Positions 20,441 to 30,275 of a DNA stretch of 64,000 nucleotides are shown here, piece after piece (position 1 is the first letter of the stretch; every line of letters starts with the position of its first letter). This stretch comes from Colwellia hornerae (lineage in GTDB: Bacteria; Pseudomonadota; Gammaproteobacteria; Enterobacterales; Alteromonadaceae). Below the pieces are notes generated by a model. That model saw nothing but the letters and a program-made list of their open reading frames with translations, did not search any database and was not told where the DNA came from. The translations under genes were made by a program, and so were the position numbers. The stretch spans positions 1 through 64,000 of the forward strand of contig NZ_VOLR01000020.1 in the NCBI RefSeq assembly GCF_007954355.1, written 5' to 3'.

Positions 20441-21685
20441 ATGGATTTTGCCGCATTTAGAGGGGTAATAGGCATATTTGTTTTATTAGCGATTGCCTAT
20501 GGAATTTCGAAAAGTAGAAAAGATATTAACTTTCGCACAGTAGGTTTTGCATTTTTGCTACAACTGTTACTCGGTGCTTTTGTTTTATATGTCCCCTTTG
20601 GCAAAGACGTGTTAACCACGATCACTTCAAGTGTACAAAGTGTTATTGATAGTGCCAAGGTCGGTATAAACTTCCTCTTTGGCGGCTTAGGCACCGACGC
20701 TATGTACGATAACGGTGTCGGCTTTGTTTTTGCTGTGCGTGTGTTACCTAATATTATTTTCTTCTCTTCATTAATCGCCGTACTTTATTATCTTGGCATT
20801 ATGCAGTGGGTTATCAAAATTATTGGTGGTAGTTTACAAAAGCTATTAAAAACCAGTAAACCCGAATCGCTTTCAGCGACTGCTAATATCTTTGTTGGCC
20901 AAACAGAAGCGCCTTTAGTTGTCCGTCCTTATATCGCTAAGATGACCCAGTCTGAGCTGTTTGCCATTATGGTTGGCGGCTTAGCCTCTGTTGCTGGTTC
21001 TATTATGGCTGGTTATGCGGGTTTAGGCATAGAGCTTAAATACCTAATAGCGGCGTCGTTTATGGCGGCACCGGGTGGCTTACTGATGGCTAAAATCATT
21101 TGCCCTGAAACAGAGCCTGAAAAAATTGTTCAAGACTCGGTAGACTTTGATGAAGGTGATGAAAAACCCGCTAATGTTATTGATGCCGCAGCATCTGGCG
21201 CAGCATCTGGATTAAAACTCGCGGTTAATGTTGGTGCGATGCTTTTAGCTTTTATTGCTTTAATTGCTCTCCTTAATACGATTGTTGGCGGTATTAGTGG
21301 TTTATTTGGATACGATAATATTACCATCGAACTTATTTTAGGCTACGTGTTTGCCCCTTTCGCTTTCATAATTGGTGTACCGGTTAATGAAATGCTACAA
21401 GCAGGTAGTTTTATTGGCCAAAAAGTTGTGGTCAATGAATTTTTTGCTTATGTCAATTTTGTTGAGATAAAAGATACACTTTCACCGGTAACCCAAGCCA
21501 TTGTCACCTTTGCATTATGTGGCTTTGCTAACTTATCTTCCATCGCAATTTTATTAGGTGGTATTGGTTCAATGGCGCCGAGTCGCCGACGTGATATCGC
21601 ACGGCTTGGCATGCACGCGATGTTAGCGGCAACCTTAGCTAATTTAATGAGCGCAGCTATTGCTGGCGTATTCATTTCTTTATAA
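20441..21685 (+). CDS. nupC: Concentrative nucleoside transporter, NupC family
   Basis: 414 aa, an inner-membrane symporter of the CNT family with about ten membrane segments. Typical stretches are LLLGAFVLYVPFGK near the start, the GQTEAPLVVRPYIAKMTQSELFAIM core, GGLASVAGSIMAGYAG, AASFMAAPGGLLMAKI and the late CGFANLSSIAILLGGIG. It imports nucleosides with a cation (H+ or Na+; the ion cannot be decided). TTAAGGGG is the ribosome binding site. It sits between udk and deoC, supplying their substrates. Confidence 0.95.
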   Translation: MDFAAFRGVIGIFVLLAIAYGISKSRKDINFRTVGFAFLLQLLLGAFVLYVPFGKDVLTTITSSVQSVIDSAKVGINFLFGGLGTDAMYDNGVGFVFAVRVLPNIIFFSSLIAVLYYLGIMQWVIKIIGGSLQKLLKTSKPESLSATANIFVGQTEAPLVVRPYIAKMTQSELFAIMVGGLASVAGSIMAGYAGLGIELKYLIAASFMAAPGGLLMAKIICPETEPEKIVQDSVDFDEGDEKPANVIDAAASGAASGLKLAVNVGAMLLAFIALIALLNTIVGGISGLFGYDNITIELILGYVFAPFAFIIGVPVNEMLQAGSFIGQKVVVNEFFAYVNFVEIKDTLSPVTQAIVTFALCGFANLSSIAILLGGIGSMAPSRRRDIARLGMHAMLAATLANLMSAAIAGVFISL

Positions 21686-21709
21686 ATAATTGATAGGAAA
21701 ATAAACGTT

Positions 21710-22483
21710 ATGTCTGACCTTAAAGCCATCGCTCAACGCGCACTTTCGTTAATTGATTTGACAAGTTTAACTGATAGTGAAACAGAAGAAGAAATTATAA
21801 CCTTGTGTAGACAAGCAAATTCTATAGGTGGCGTGACGGCTGCTATCTGTATTTATCCTCGCTTTGTGCCTTTGGCAAAAAAGACTTTAAAAGCGCAACA
21901 AACACCACAGATAAAAATTGCTACCGTCACTAACTTCCCACACGGTAATGATGATATAGATATCGCTTTAGCTGAAACACAAGCGGCTGTTGCATACGGC
22001 GCCGACGAAGTCGATTTGGTTTTTCCTTACCGAGCATTAATGCAAGGTAATGAAGCCATTGGTTTTGATATGGTCAAAGTATGTAAACAAGCGTGTGGCG
22101 AATTTGCTAAATTGAAGGTAATTATTGAAACGGGTGAGCTTAAATCAGCGGCCTTGATTGAACAAGCCAGTGAAATTGCAATTAATGCCGGTGCTGACTT
22201 TATCAAAACCTCAACGGGGAAAGTTGCGGTAAATGCAACACCAGAAGCCGCCCAAATAATGCTTGAAGTGATTAAAAACAAAAATATCAATGTTGGTTTT
22301 AAACCCGCAGGCGGTGTTAAAAACGCAGCAGATGCAGCAGTTTATCTTGCTTTAGCAGATAGCATCTTAGGTAATGAGTGGGCTGATAATAATCACTTTC
22401 GCTTTGGTGCAAGTAGCTTACTTAACAGTTTACTTGACACGCTAGGACACAGCACAGAAAACACCTCAGCAACTAACTACTGA
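21710..22483 (+). CDS. deoC: Deoxyribose-phosphate aldolase
   Basis: 257 aa, the size of E. coli-type DeoC. It cleaves 2-deoxyribose-5-phosphate to acetaldehyde and glyceraldehyde-3-phosphate. The Schiff-base lysine is in [24 protein letters not shown] and [16 protein letters not shown] carry the other catalytic lysine and the phosphate-binding region. It completes deoxynucleoside breakdown together with deoA/deoD and deoB. TAGGAAA precedes the ATG, and the gap to nupC is only 24 bp. Confidence 0.97.
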   Translation: MSDLKAIAQRALSLIDLTSLTDSETEEEIITLCRQANSIGGVTAAICIYPRFVPLAKKTLKAQQTPQIKIATVTNFPHGNDDIDIALAETQAAVAYGADEVDLVFPYRALMQGNEAIGFDMVKVCKQACGEFAKLKVIIETGELKSAALIEQASEIAINAGADFIKTSTGKVAVNATPEAAQIMLEVIKNKNINVGFKPAGGVKNAADAAVYLALADSILGNEWADNNHFRFGASSLLNSLLDTLGHSTENTSATNY

Positions 22484-22507
22484 TCTCCTTTGATAAAGAA
22501 GTAACTC

Positions 22508-23083
22508 ATGGCACAACTGTATTTTTATTATTCATCAATGAATGCGGGTAAATCTACTCATTTGCTGCAATCGTCTTATAATTACCGAGAGCGGGGGTTA
22601 ACTACCGCAATTTATACGGCGCAGATTGATGATAGATTCGCCAAAGGCAAAGTCGCTTCGCGCCTAGGTATAGACGCAGATGCTTTCTTATTTGATGATA
22701 ACATCAATATGTTTACTGAGATAAAAGATAAACATCAAGCTGCTAAAATTGATTGTGTATTGATTGATGAGGCACAGTTTTTGTCAACTGAACAAGTTAA
22801 GCAGTTAACGGATGTTGTCGATCTCTTACATATTCCCGTGTTAGCTTACGGAATAAGAACTGACTTTCTTGGTGAAACTTTTTCAGGCAGTGCTGCCCTG
22901 CTTGCTTGGGCCGATAAACTCGTCGAGTTAAAAACAATTTGTCATTGTGGTCGCAAAGCCAATTTTGTTATCAGACAAGATGAAAATGGTGTGCCAGTTA
23001 AAGTAGGTCAGCAAGTAGAAGTTGGTGGTAATGAACGTTATGAACCATTATGTCGAGCCCATTTTAAGCAATTAGTCTGGTGA
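22508..23083 (+). CDS. tdk: Thymidine kinase
   Basis: 191 aa, type II thymidine kinase. P-loop [14 protein letters not shown] is at the N-terminus, [10 protein letters not shown] is the Walker B region, and structural zinc cysteines appear in [11 protein letters not shown] and [21 protein letters not shown] is the lasso loop. It phosphorylates thymidine and deoxyuridine with ATP, the salvage route competing with DeoA. It lies 24 bp after deoC in the same run. Confidence 0.96.
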   Translation: MAQLYFYYSSMNAGKSTHLLQSSYNYRERGLTTAIYTAQIDDRFAKGKVASRLGIDADAFLFDDNINMFTEIKDKHQAAKIDCVLIDEAQFLSTEQVKQLTDVVDLLHIPVLAYGIRTDFLGETFSGSAALLAWADKLVELKTICHCGRKANFVIRQDENGVPVKVGQQVEVGGNERYEPLCRAHFKQLVW

Positions 23084-23164
23084 AAAAACCAGGCTGCGCT
23101 TATTACTAACAATATATTCAACTAGATTTCCCCCTGTACCTGTAAAACAAACAAGGAATATTCC

Positions 23165-23791
23165 ATGTCAGTTTTTGAAAGTTCTCATCCACTGGTTAAA
23201 CACAAAGTCAGTTTATTACGCGATAATAATATTTCCGTCAAAGCCTTTCGAGAGTTGACCAAAGAGATATCAATGTTATTAACGGTTGAAGCAACGCAAA
23301 ACCTTAGTATTAAAAATATCCCTTTAACCTGTTGGTCTGGTGAAATTTCAGTGCCAATTCTTGCTGATAAACAGCCGACACTCGTACCTATTTTACGTGC
23401 TGGTTTAGGTATGCTTGAAGGTTCACTGTCAATACTGCCTTGTGCAAAAATCAGTGTTGTTGGCATACAACGTAATGAAGAAACATTAGAGCCAGAAAGT
23501 TATTACGAAAATATTATCTCGGATATAGAAAGTCGAACAGCGATTATTATTGATCCTATGCTAGCAACTGGTGGCACCGCATTAGCAACCATAGAATTAT
23601 TAAAAGCATCAGGATGTAAAACAATTATTGCACTATTTATGGTTGCCGCACCGGAAGGGATAAAGTTGATCCATGATGCTCACCCAGATGTGACTTTAAC
23701 GATTGGTGCAATTGATGAGAAACTTAACGAGCAAGGTTATATTTTGCCGGGTCTAGGCGATGCAGGTGATAAAATATTTGGTACTTTATAA
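23165..23791 (+). CDS. upp: Uracil phosphoribosyltransferase
   Basis: 208 aa, matching E. coli Upp. It makes UMP from uracil and PRPP. The PRPP motif is IIIDPMLATGGTALA; ILRAGLGMLEG and the C-terminal uracil-binding GYILPGLGDAGDKIFGT are characteristic. It uses uracil released by nucleoside phosphorylase activity. Ribosome binding site AAGGAAT precedes the ATG. The gap to tdk is 81 bp, so it may be read with tdk or from its own promoter. Confidence 0.97.
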   Translation: MSVFESSHPLVKHKVSLLRDNNISVKAFRELTKEISMLLTVEATQNLSIKNIPLTCWSGEISVPILADKQPTLVPILRAGLGMLEGSLSILPCAKISVVGIQRNEETLEPESYYENIISDIESRTAIIIDPMLATGGTALATIELLKASGCKTIIALFMVAAPEGIKLIHDAHPDVTLTIGAIDEKLNEQGYILPGLGDAGDKIFGTL

Positions 23792-23810
23792 TAAATGATA
23801 CCTGTTTAAA

Positions 23811-23837
23811 CTAATCACTTTTGTAAGAAGTGATTAG
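23811..23837. terminator. Probable terminator after upp
   Basis: CTAATCACTT and AAGTGATTAG form a perfect 10-bp stem with a 7-base loop in the convergent upp/deoA gap. T-runs are weak on both sides, so efficiency is uncertain. Confidence 0.5.
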
Positions 23838-23882
23838 TTAGCATGAAATTATATATTGTAGCCTTGTTTATAACGGTCTTAT

Positions 23883-25184
23883 TTAATAAATAACCGGCGG
23901 TAATTCCGGGCTATCTTCTGAATAAGTGATAGCCTGTTTAAATTGCTCTGCTGCTAATAACGCTGAGTTTTCGTCTTTGGCGTGAACACGAGCAATAACC
24001 TCACCATTATTAACTTGCACACCTAGCGGTAAAATCCTGTCAAAGCCGACACTATGGTTAACTTTTTGTTTTGGCGCAGTTCTGCCGCCGCCTAACCCTA
24101 CCACTGACATACCGATATCACGGGTATTCATTTGAGCTAAATAACCATGCTGGCTGGCTTTGACTTCCATAATAATGGCCGCTTTATTCATCGAGCCCCA
24201 TGGATTTTCAACAAAATCTTTTGGTCCACCCAAAGCTGCTATCATGCGCTCAAATATCTCAGCCGCTTTACCTGAATGAAGGGCTTTATCAATTTTAAGA
24301 TAAGCGGTTTGCTCATCACTGGCTAAACCTGAATTCACTAACATCGCACAGGCCAACGTTTTAACGACTTTATGTAAACGAGGTTCGCGTTGTTTACCAG
24401 TCAGATATTTAGCGGTTTCATACATTTCGATGGCATTACCGGCACTGGTGCCTAATACTTGATTCATATCGGTGATAATCGCTTGCGTGTTAACTCCTGC
24501 ACCATTGGCGACACTAGAAATACTCTCGGCAAGTGCTTTAGCATCTTCAAGAGATGACATCATCGCACCATTACCAACTTTTACATCCATCACTAAAGTA
24601 TCAAGACCTGCGGCAAGTTTCTTAGATAAAATTGAAGCGGTTATCAAAGGAATAGATTCAACCGTCGCGGTAACATCACGAATACCATAAAGACGTTTGT
24701 CTGCTGGCGCTAAATTGTCAGTTTGCGAAATAATGGCTACGCCTACGTCTTTAACAATGCGCTTAAACTCACTAATTGTTGGCTCGACATTAAAACCAGC
24801 AATACTTTCTAATTTATCTGAAGTACCTCCGGTATGCCCTAACCCTCTGCCGGAGATCATCGGTACATAAGCACCACAAGCAGAAACAATTGCAGCCAAC
24901 ATAAAGCTGACTTTATCTCCTACGCCACCCGTAGAGTGTTTATCAACGATGGGGGCATCGTAGCCCTCCCAAGAGAGTACATCACCCGAGTTCATCATTG
25001 CGGTGGTCAGCGTTACTTTTTCTTCAACTGATAATCCTTGCTGAAAAATTGCCATGGCCATTGCACCCACTTGGCTGTCAGAAAAACTACCGTCAACTAA
25101 ACCATTAACAAAGTCATGGATTTGGCTGTCATTGAGGATTTTGCCATCGCGCTTAGTGCGAATAATTTCTTGGGGTAACATCAT
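23883..25184 (-). CDS. deoA: Thymidine phosphorylase
   Basis: 433 aa (E. coli DeoA 440). It cleaves thymidine and deoxyuridine with phosphate to base and deoxyribose-1-phosphate. The signature VDKHSTGGVGDKVS and the substrate regions MISGRGLGHTGGTSDKLESI and VMDVKVGNGAMM are present. Two adjacent ATG codons occur; the first is taken because AAGGATATT lies at a good distance. It is 12 bp after cdd on the same strand, giving a cdd-deoA operon under box C. Confidence 0.97.
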   Translation of the reverse strand: MMLPQEIIRTKRDGKILNDSQIHDFVNGLVDGSFSDSQVGAMAMAIFQQGLSVEEKVTLTTAMMNSGDVLSWEGYDAPIVDKHSTGGVGDKVSFMLAAIVSACGAYVPMISGRGLGHTGGTSDKLESIAGFNVEPTISEFKRIVKDVGVAIISQTDNLAPADKRLYGIRDVTATVESIPLITASILSKKLAAGLDTLVMDVKVGNGAMMSSLEDAKALAESISSVANGAGVNTQAIITDMNQVLGTSAGNAIEMYETAKYLTGKQREPRLHKVVKTLACAMLVNSGLASDEQTAYLKIDKALHSGKAAEIFERMIAALGGPKDFVENPWGSMNKAAIIMEVKASQHGYLAQMNTRDIGMSVVGLGGGRTAPKQKVNHSVGFDRILPLGVQVNNGEVIARVHAKDENSALLAAEQFKQAITYSEDSPELPPVIY

Positions 25185-25196
25185 TGATGAATATCC

Positions 25197-25616
25197 TTAA
25201 ATGTCTAATAAATCTTTGGGTGTAAAAGCATCAGGTAAAAGTTCTGCGACACTCCACACTTGTTGCTGGTCTTTGTGATTAAAGGCAATAACAGGTGCTG
25301 ACTGTTCAAAAAACTCAGCAATAACTTGTCGGCATGCGCCACACGGTGGTGTCATTCTTTCTTGCTCGGTATAAATAACGATCATTTGAAAGCTTTGCTC
25401 ACCTTTAATTACCGCATGGCTAATGCAATTGCGTTCTGCACAGACCGTTAAACCGTATGAGGCATTTTCAACGTTACACCCTTGGACAATAGTACCGGAA
25501 GTGGTCAAAGCCGCAGCACCAACATGAAACTTACTATAAGGCGCATAAGCGTTAAGATAAGCCTGTTTTGCGGCTATTTTTAATTCAGCAGGTATTTTTA
25601 TGGTTTGTTTATTCAT
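25197..25616 (-). CDS. cdd: Cytidine deaminase
   Basis: 139 aa, the short homotetrameric type. It deaminates cytidine and deoxycytidine to uridine and deoxyuridine. The catalytic zinc site is visible in TVCAERNCIS (C-A-E) and PPCGACRQVIAEF (PCxxC). GCNVENASYG is the substrate-binding segment. It is the first gene of cdd-deoA and has a RutR-type box 45 bp upstream of its ATG. Confidence 0.96.
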   Translation of the reverse strand: MNKQTIKIPAELKIAAKQAYLNAYAPYSKFHVGAAALTTSGTIVQGCNVENASYGLTVCAERNCISHAVIKGEQSFQMIVIYTEQERMTPPCGACRQVIAEFFEQSAPVIAFNHKDQQQVWSVAELLPDAFTPKDLLDI

Positions 25617-25661
25617 TATTGTAAAGGTTCAAGAGTTATTTAGGCTGTCAGAATACCATAG

Positions 25662-25677
25662 CTGACCAAGTGGTCAA
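25662..25677. promoter_or_regulatory. RutR-type operator, box C
   Basis: CTGACCAAGTGGTCAA matches 15 of 16 RutR box positions, with a perfect TGACCA/TGGTCA inverted repeat. It is 45 bp upstream of cdd, between the terminator of the TonB receptor gene and the cdd start, in promoter position for cdd-deoA. Confidence 0.73.
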
Positions 25678-25720
25678 GTAATGCATTAAAGGTATCGCTA
25701 ACCTGTTTGATTTTTTTGTA

Positions 25721-25755
25721 AAAAAAAGCCCTTTAGTAAACTAAAGGGCTTTTAT
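25721..25755 (-). terminator. Rho-independent terminator of the TonB-dependent receptor gene
   Basis: AAGCCCTTTAG and CTAAAGGGCTT form an 11-bp stem with loop TTTA (minus strand), followed by eight or more T. It lies about 20 bases past the receptor stop codon. Confidence 0.92.
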
Positions 25756-25775
25756 ATCAGTATTTTAAGGTGTTA

Positions 25776-28700
25776 TTAGAACTTGTAGCTAACACCTACT
25801 TTTATACGCCATGCTGAATCAGTCGTATAAAATTTATTATCTGCGTAACTACCATCATCATTTTGTGAGATAGGTCGGCCATATACATATTTTCTTGTCG
25901 CTGGGTCAACAGTAAATTCAACTAACTCTTGAGTACCAAAGTCACTTCCGTATACTTTACCTTTGCTGCTATCAATAAGATTTAATAGGTTATCAACAGT
26001 TAAGTAAACCATACCTTTGTGATCTTCTTGAAATCCTGGGATTTCTTGACGAATACTTAAATCAAGTGTTGTTACCCATGGTGTAGTTATTACGCCTTTT
26101 GGTAAGTAACCACCCGCATATTTGTCTAAACCTAGGTTATTAATCGCTTCAAAGAAGTTAGCTTCATTTTCTGGTGAAGTGAAAACAACATTAGTATCAC
26201 CTGGTGTAGGGATATAAGGTAAGAACGAATCGTTTGTAGTACCTGGGCTTAATAAGTCATAAGGGTCGCGACCTGGACCACTTCTTCCATCTACGTCATT
26301 TCCGTCAGCATAGAAAGTTACTGGCTTACCTGAACGGCGTTCGAAGAACAAGTTGATGTTGGTTTTGTAGCCAGCAACAAATTCAGTTTCATAACCTAAG
26401 TTAACAACAAATCTGTGTTCTGTTTCAAAGCCAGAGCGACCTACTTCAGCGTCATTACGGTTAATAACCGTATTATAACCAAAGTTACTGCCTGCAGTTG
26501 CACTTGTACTTGTATGCGCATCAGTGACGTCTTGATTAGTGTAAGATGTTGTTAAACGAACACCACTGTCCCAATCTTTGTTTAAAACCATGCTAAAGAT
26601 TTTAGAACGGCCATCTTTACCAGCATTTGTTAACATTAAGTCGGTAATTGAACCATCGGCATCGTCATAGATAGTACGACCGCCGTCTGCTGTAGTGCCA
26701 TCTTCATCACCCAACAAACTTGCATCTTGCCAAAAAGCAGTATTCTCTGACTTTTTGTATAAGTATTCAGTGGTTAATAAAAAGTTGTCACCTAACACTG
26801 GAATATCAAAGCGGTAATCAAGAGCTATCTGGTAGCGCCAATCAGACGGCAAATCAAAGCTTGGGTCAACAAAGTTTGTACCTGCATATGTGGTTGAATT
26901 AGCTACTGCGTCTTTATCTTCTTGACGTGGACCGCTAATATCTACATTTTCAAAGGTACCGTTTGCAAAAACTTTACCGATGCCAACGCCTGGGTTTGAA
27001 TAAGAGTTAGATACCCAAACAGTTGGTTGACCACCAGAATAACGACCAACACCACCGCGAACGATAAGGTCATCACTTGCATCCCACTTAATACCAAAGC
27101 GTGGTAAGAAGATACCTGTGCCATCTAAGTTATCAGTATTGTCGAAACCTGTACGCGCTTTAGATTGTTCGTTATAGATAGGCGTGTCGCTAGACGCTAA
27201 CATTTCATATCTTAAACCCATGTCGATAGTGATATCGTCATTGAACATCCATTCATCCTGAATGAAAAAAGCATGCTCATCACGGACAAATGAAGCGGCT
27301 GCGTCATTTGGATCTAAGCTCGTTGCATTTTGGTAGATAACTCTGTTTGCAACTTTGTTTTCAAAGTCTTCAATACTACCAAATCGGTAATCGCCTTTGG
27401 TGTTTTGTAAAAACAAGTTAAAAATATCTAAACGTTTAAACTGGTAACCAAAACTTAAACTGTGGTCGCCCACTAAGTAATCACCGTCTAAAGACATGAT
27501 AAAAGTCTTTTTACGTAAATCGTTAGAGTGGCGAGAGTGATCTGCACCAATGGCGATATCACCAGAGTCAGCTTGGATTACGGTATCAGAAAAATCACCT
27601 AATGATGCTTGAGTCGTTGGGTTATCAAGGTAAGTTAAGCTAAGTTGTGTTGAAAAATCGTCATTCCAATCAGAGTAAAGTTTAAACGCGTAGTTGTTTA
27701 ACTCTTCAGTTCTATCATACCAATGCGAAGATAAACGTAATTCACGGCCAAATGTAGATTGGTTACGTGTGCTGTTACCTTTAGTGTATTGGTAAGTGAA
27801 CGCTGAACGATGGTTTTCGTTGATGTTCCAATCTAACTTCAACAATAATTTTTCATCGTCGACTTTAGGAGATAAATCCCATTCGCCTGGCTCTACGCCA
27901 TAGACTTCACGAGCAATTCTTTGTACTTCTAGAACGTCAGCTACGTTGGCTTCAGTTGGGTTAGGTACATTAGCGCCATCTGGTCCCCACTCTACAGTCG
28001 ATGTTGCTTCGTAATATTCGTATGAAGCGAAGAAGAATAATTCATCTTCAATAATAGCGCCACCTAGGGTTGCACCAAAAGTTGTTTCATCAAAATCTAA
28101 TGGCGCTTCGTCTTCGCCATTTTTTGGCGTACCGGCCATGCTGTCATTTTGAGTTTCATAAAAGAATGAACCTGACAACTCGTTAGTACCTGATTTTGTT
28201 ACTGCGTTAATTTTAGCGCCTTGGAAACCACTGTCCTTTGCGTTGAAAGGAGTAACATCAATAGTTACCTGTTCAATCGCGTCAAGAGAAATAGGTGAAC
28301 GCGTTGTAGGGTAACCATTGGCATTCAGACCAAAGTCATCATTTTGGCTAATACCGTCAACACTGATGCTGTTAAATCTTGGGTTAGTACCGGCAACACT
28401 TAACTCGCCATCTTTAGAAGATAAAACGGCTAAAGGGTTATTACGAACGATATCTTTAATATCACGATCGAAACTTGGAGCATTAACAATATCATCAGCA
28501 CCAAAATAACTGTTACTACCAATATTGTTAGAAAAAAGCTTGCTACCTGTTACAGAAATACGCTCAACATCATCCATAGCTTCAAGTTTTGCATTTAAAC
28601 GAAAAGTATCGCCAAGTGTTAAAAAGATGTCTCTATAAACAGTAACACCTTTTTCGCCAGTGATTTTAATCGTGTAAGGACCGCCTACGCGAAGACCTTT

Positions 28701-28916
28701 ACTTGAAAAATTACCAGCGTCGTTAGAAGTAGTAAGCGTTTTTGTGCCTGAAGGTTCGTGGATGATTTCAATTTTTGCATTAACTGAAATAGCACCCGCT
28801 GAATTTTCAATACTACCTCGAATAGCGGAGGAGGTATCGTTTGCCATAGCAGAAGTCGATAAGCCAAGTGCAAAAATAACTGCACTTGAAATAAGTGAGA
28901 GACGTTGAGTGTTCAT
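25776..28916 (-). CDS. Large TonB-dependent receptor with N-terminal carboxypeptidase-regulatory-like domain (Oar-like)
   Basis: 1046 aa outer-membrane protein. A signal peptide ends after STSAMA (about residue 25). Residues ~30-115 form a carboxypeptidase-regulatory-like beta domain (DAGNFSSKGLRVGGPYTIKI). A plug domain follows (IVRNNPLAVLSSKDGELSVAGTNP, IEQVTIDVTPFNAKDSGFQGAKINAVTKSGTNE), then a beta-barrel ending in the outer-membrane C-terminus SYKF. Such receptors import bulky substrates using TonB energy. Placed between cdd-deoA and the RutR-like regulator, it may take up nucleosides, nucleotides or nucleic-acid fragments; that is inference. No RutR-type box precedes it. Confidence 0.88.
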   Translation of the reverse strand: MNTQRLSLISSAVIFALGLSTSAMANDTSSAIRGSIENSAGAISVNAKIEIIHEPSGTKTLTTSNDAGNFSSKGLRVGGPYTIKITGEKGVTVYRDIFLTLGDTFRLNAKLEAMDDVERISVTGSKLFSNNIGSNSYFGADDIVNAPSFDRDIKDIVRNNPLAVLSSKDGELSVAGTNPRFNSISVDGISQNDDFGLNANGYPTTRSPISLDAIEQVTIDVTPFNAKDSGFQGAKINAVTKSGTNELSGSFFYETQNDSMAGTPKNGEDEAPLDFDETTFGATLGGAIIEDELFFFASYEYYEATSTVEWGPDGANVPNPTEANVADVLEVQRIAREVYGVEPGEWDLSPKVDDEKLLLKLDWNINENHRSAFTYQYTKGNSTRNQSTFGRELRLSSHWYDRTEELNNYAFKLYSDWNDDFSTQLSLTYLDNPTTQASLGDFSDTVIQADSGDIAIGADHSRHSNDLRKKTFIMSLDGDYLVGDHSLSFGYQFKRLDIFNLFLQNTKGDYRFGSIEDFENKVANRVIYQNATSLDPNDAAASFVRDEHAFFIQDEWMFNDDITIDMGLRYEMLASSDTPIYNEQSKARTGFDNTDNLDGTGIFLPRFGIKWDASDDLIVRGGVGRYSGGQPTVWVSNSYSNPGVGIGKVFANGTFENVDISGPRQEDKDAVANSTTYAGTNFVDPSFDLPSDWRYQIALDYRFDIPVLGDNFLLTTEYLYKKSENTAFWQDASLLGDEDGTTADGGRTIYDDADGSITDLMLTNAGKDGRSKIFSMVLNKDWDSGVRLTTSYTNQDVTDAHTSTSATAGSNFGYNTVINRNDAEVGRSGFETEHRFVVNLGYETEFVAGYKTNINLFFERRSGKPVTFYADGNDVDGRSGPGRDPYDLLSPGTTNDSFLPYIPTPGDTNVVFTSPENEANFFEAINNLGLDKYAGGYLPKGVITTPWVTTLDLSIRQEIPGFQEDHKGMVYLTVDNLLNLIDSSKGKVYGSDFGTQELVEFTVDPATRKYVYGRPISQNDDGSYADNKFYTTDSAWRIKVGVSYKF

Positions 28917-29339
28917 CGGTTATTCCTTGATTACGTTTTTAAGTGTTGACGACTTATTATTTTTTTAGCAACCAAAAAACCTAACCAGTTGCTCTGTTTT
29001 TAATTTCGGATGAAATTAGACCAGATTTTTATTACATTTTCATTACATATTTTCAGAGTTTTTGAAATTCAAATGGTATCTGTTAGCGATTAAAAAAAAC
29101 AAAATCAAAAGAGGACAATAAAAAACATTAAGAAACAACAAGATGTGTTGTAAAACTAGCACTATCACTGACATTGATAATGAAGATGCTCTTTATATAA
29201 GATATTATTATTAACAGGCATATTTACTGGTCATTTAGTTATAAGGTTTTATGTCTGATGAAGATAAGAAATACAACATAATAAACAATTAGTCATGTAT
29301 ACATAGCTTTAAGCTCAATACAGTTCACTAATCAACGAG

Positions 29340-29359
29340 AATTCACCTGCAGGTGAATT
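29340..29359. promoter_or_regulatory. Perfect 20-bp palindrome, probable operator
   Basis: AATTCACCTGCAGGTGAATT is fully self-complementary and has no spacer, 234 bp upstream of the regulator start. It differs from the RutR-type boxes, so another regulator is implied. There is no T-run, so it is not a terminator. Confidence 0.55.
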
Positions 29360-29421
29360 AAAAAACATCAACTAAAGCACTAAAGTTCCCTTTCATATAA
29401 ATGGCTAAACATTTATAGTAG

Positions 29422-29443
29422 AATTCCATCGAAAAATGGAATT
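29422..29443. repeat. Inverted repeat upstream of the RutR-like gene
   Basis: AATTCCAT and ATGGAATT flank CGAAAA. It may be an operator or a weak hairpin in the promoter region; function unknown. Confidence 0.4.
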
Positions 29444-29495
29444 TAATGACTTAAGTCAGTGATAAAATAAAGATAAGTATAACAAACCATAAAAG

Positions 29496-29511
29496 TTAAC
29501 TATTTGGTCAA
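29496..29511. promoter_or_regulatory. RutR-type operator, box D (autoregulatory)
   Basis: TTAACTATTTGGTCAA matches 14 of 16 RutR box positions; the right half is perfect and the left half has two changes. It is 81 bp upstream of the RutR-like gene, consistent with autoregulation. Confidence 0.55.
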
Positions 29512-29592
29512 CAGGTAGTATAAAAGTAAAATTATAATAACGATTTAACTTAAAAATGTTTTATTTATGCATTTTAAATATTGAGCAACTTA

Positions 29593-30225
29593 ATGAAAAA
29601 TAACAAAGAAATAAAGAAAACAGGGAATATTCGAGCGCTGAGCCAACACAAGATATTAATTGCGGCTAGTACTGAATTTGTTTTACAAGGTTATAAAGGC
29701 GCTACGGTACAGTCAATTGCAGATAGGGCTAGCCTGCCTAAGGCCAATATACTTTACTATTTCAAGAATAAAGAAAACATTTACCATGCCGTACTCGAAC
29801 ATACCTTACAAATGTGGGATGAAGGTATTGGTGATATAAATCCTGAAGATGGCCCGAAAGCGGCGATTGAAAAATTTATTGAAGCGAAAGTAAGGATGTC
29901 TTTTAAGCACCCCGAATCTTCAAAAATATATGCGATGGAGATTATTCAAGGTGCGCAACACTTGAAAGATTTTGCCCGTACCTATCAAAGAAAGTGGGTC
30001 AGAGAGAAAGCTCAACTTTTCCAGCAATGGATAGATAATGGCGAAATGCGAGATGTTAACCCAATTCATTTGATTTTTCTTATTTGGTCAGCAACCCAAC
30101 ATTATGCTGATTTTGAAACACAAATATTAACCATCATGAATAGGGCTGATTACGAAGATGAAGATGTAGAAGATGTTATCGCTTTCTTAACTGACATGAT
30201 TTTGCGTGGCTGTGGTTTACATTAA
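29593..30225 (+). CDS. TetR-family regulator, RutR-like
   Basis: 210 aa from the ATG at 29593; a TTG four codons earlier is less likely. The N-terminal helix-turn-helix is TVQSIADRASLPKANILYYFKNKENIYHAVLEHTLQMW (about residues 38-75). The C-terminal part matches the RutR/YcdC ligand domain, with YAMEIIQGAQHL and HLIFLIWSATQHYADFE closely paralleling E. coli RutR (FCMEMLAGAP, HLIFMIWASTQHYADF). E. coli RutR binds uracil or thymine and controls pyrimidine degradation and related genes. Five RutR-type boxes in this window, at nucleoside genes and at this gene, make it the likely local regulator. The ligand is inferred, not shown. Confidence 0.85.
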   Translation: MKNNKEIKKTGNIRALSQHKILIAASTEFVLQGYKGATVQSIADRASLPKANILYYFKNKENIYHAVLEHTLQMWDEGIGDINPEDGPKAAIEKFIEAKVRMSFKHPESSKIYAMEIIQGAQHLKDFARTYQRKWVREKAQLFQQWIDNGEMRDVNPIHLIFLIWSATQHYADFETQILTIMNRADYEDEDVEDVIAFLTDMILRGCGLH

Positions 30226-30275
30226 AGTTGACATAAAAACCCCTTTACCTATTACAATAACATTAGCGAACTTAT

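Larger units (their letters stand above)
28917..29592. other. 676-bp divergent regulatory region
   Basis: Region between the TonB receptor gene (leftwards) and the RutR-like regulator (rightwards). No convincing ORF. It contains a perfect 20-bp palindrome (29340-29359), a second inverted repeat (29422-29443) and RutR-type box D (29496-29511). Its length and palindromes suggest complex promoter control. Confidence 0.6.

Noticed and set aside
30084-30098. TTTGGTCAGC half site inside the RutR-like gene
   Set aside because: Only one half of the palindrome is present, within coding sequence for the conserved LIWSATQHYADF segment.
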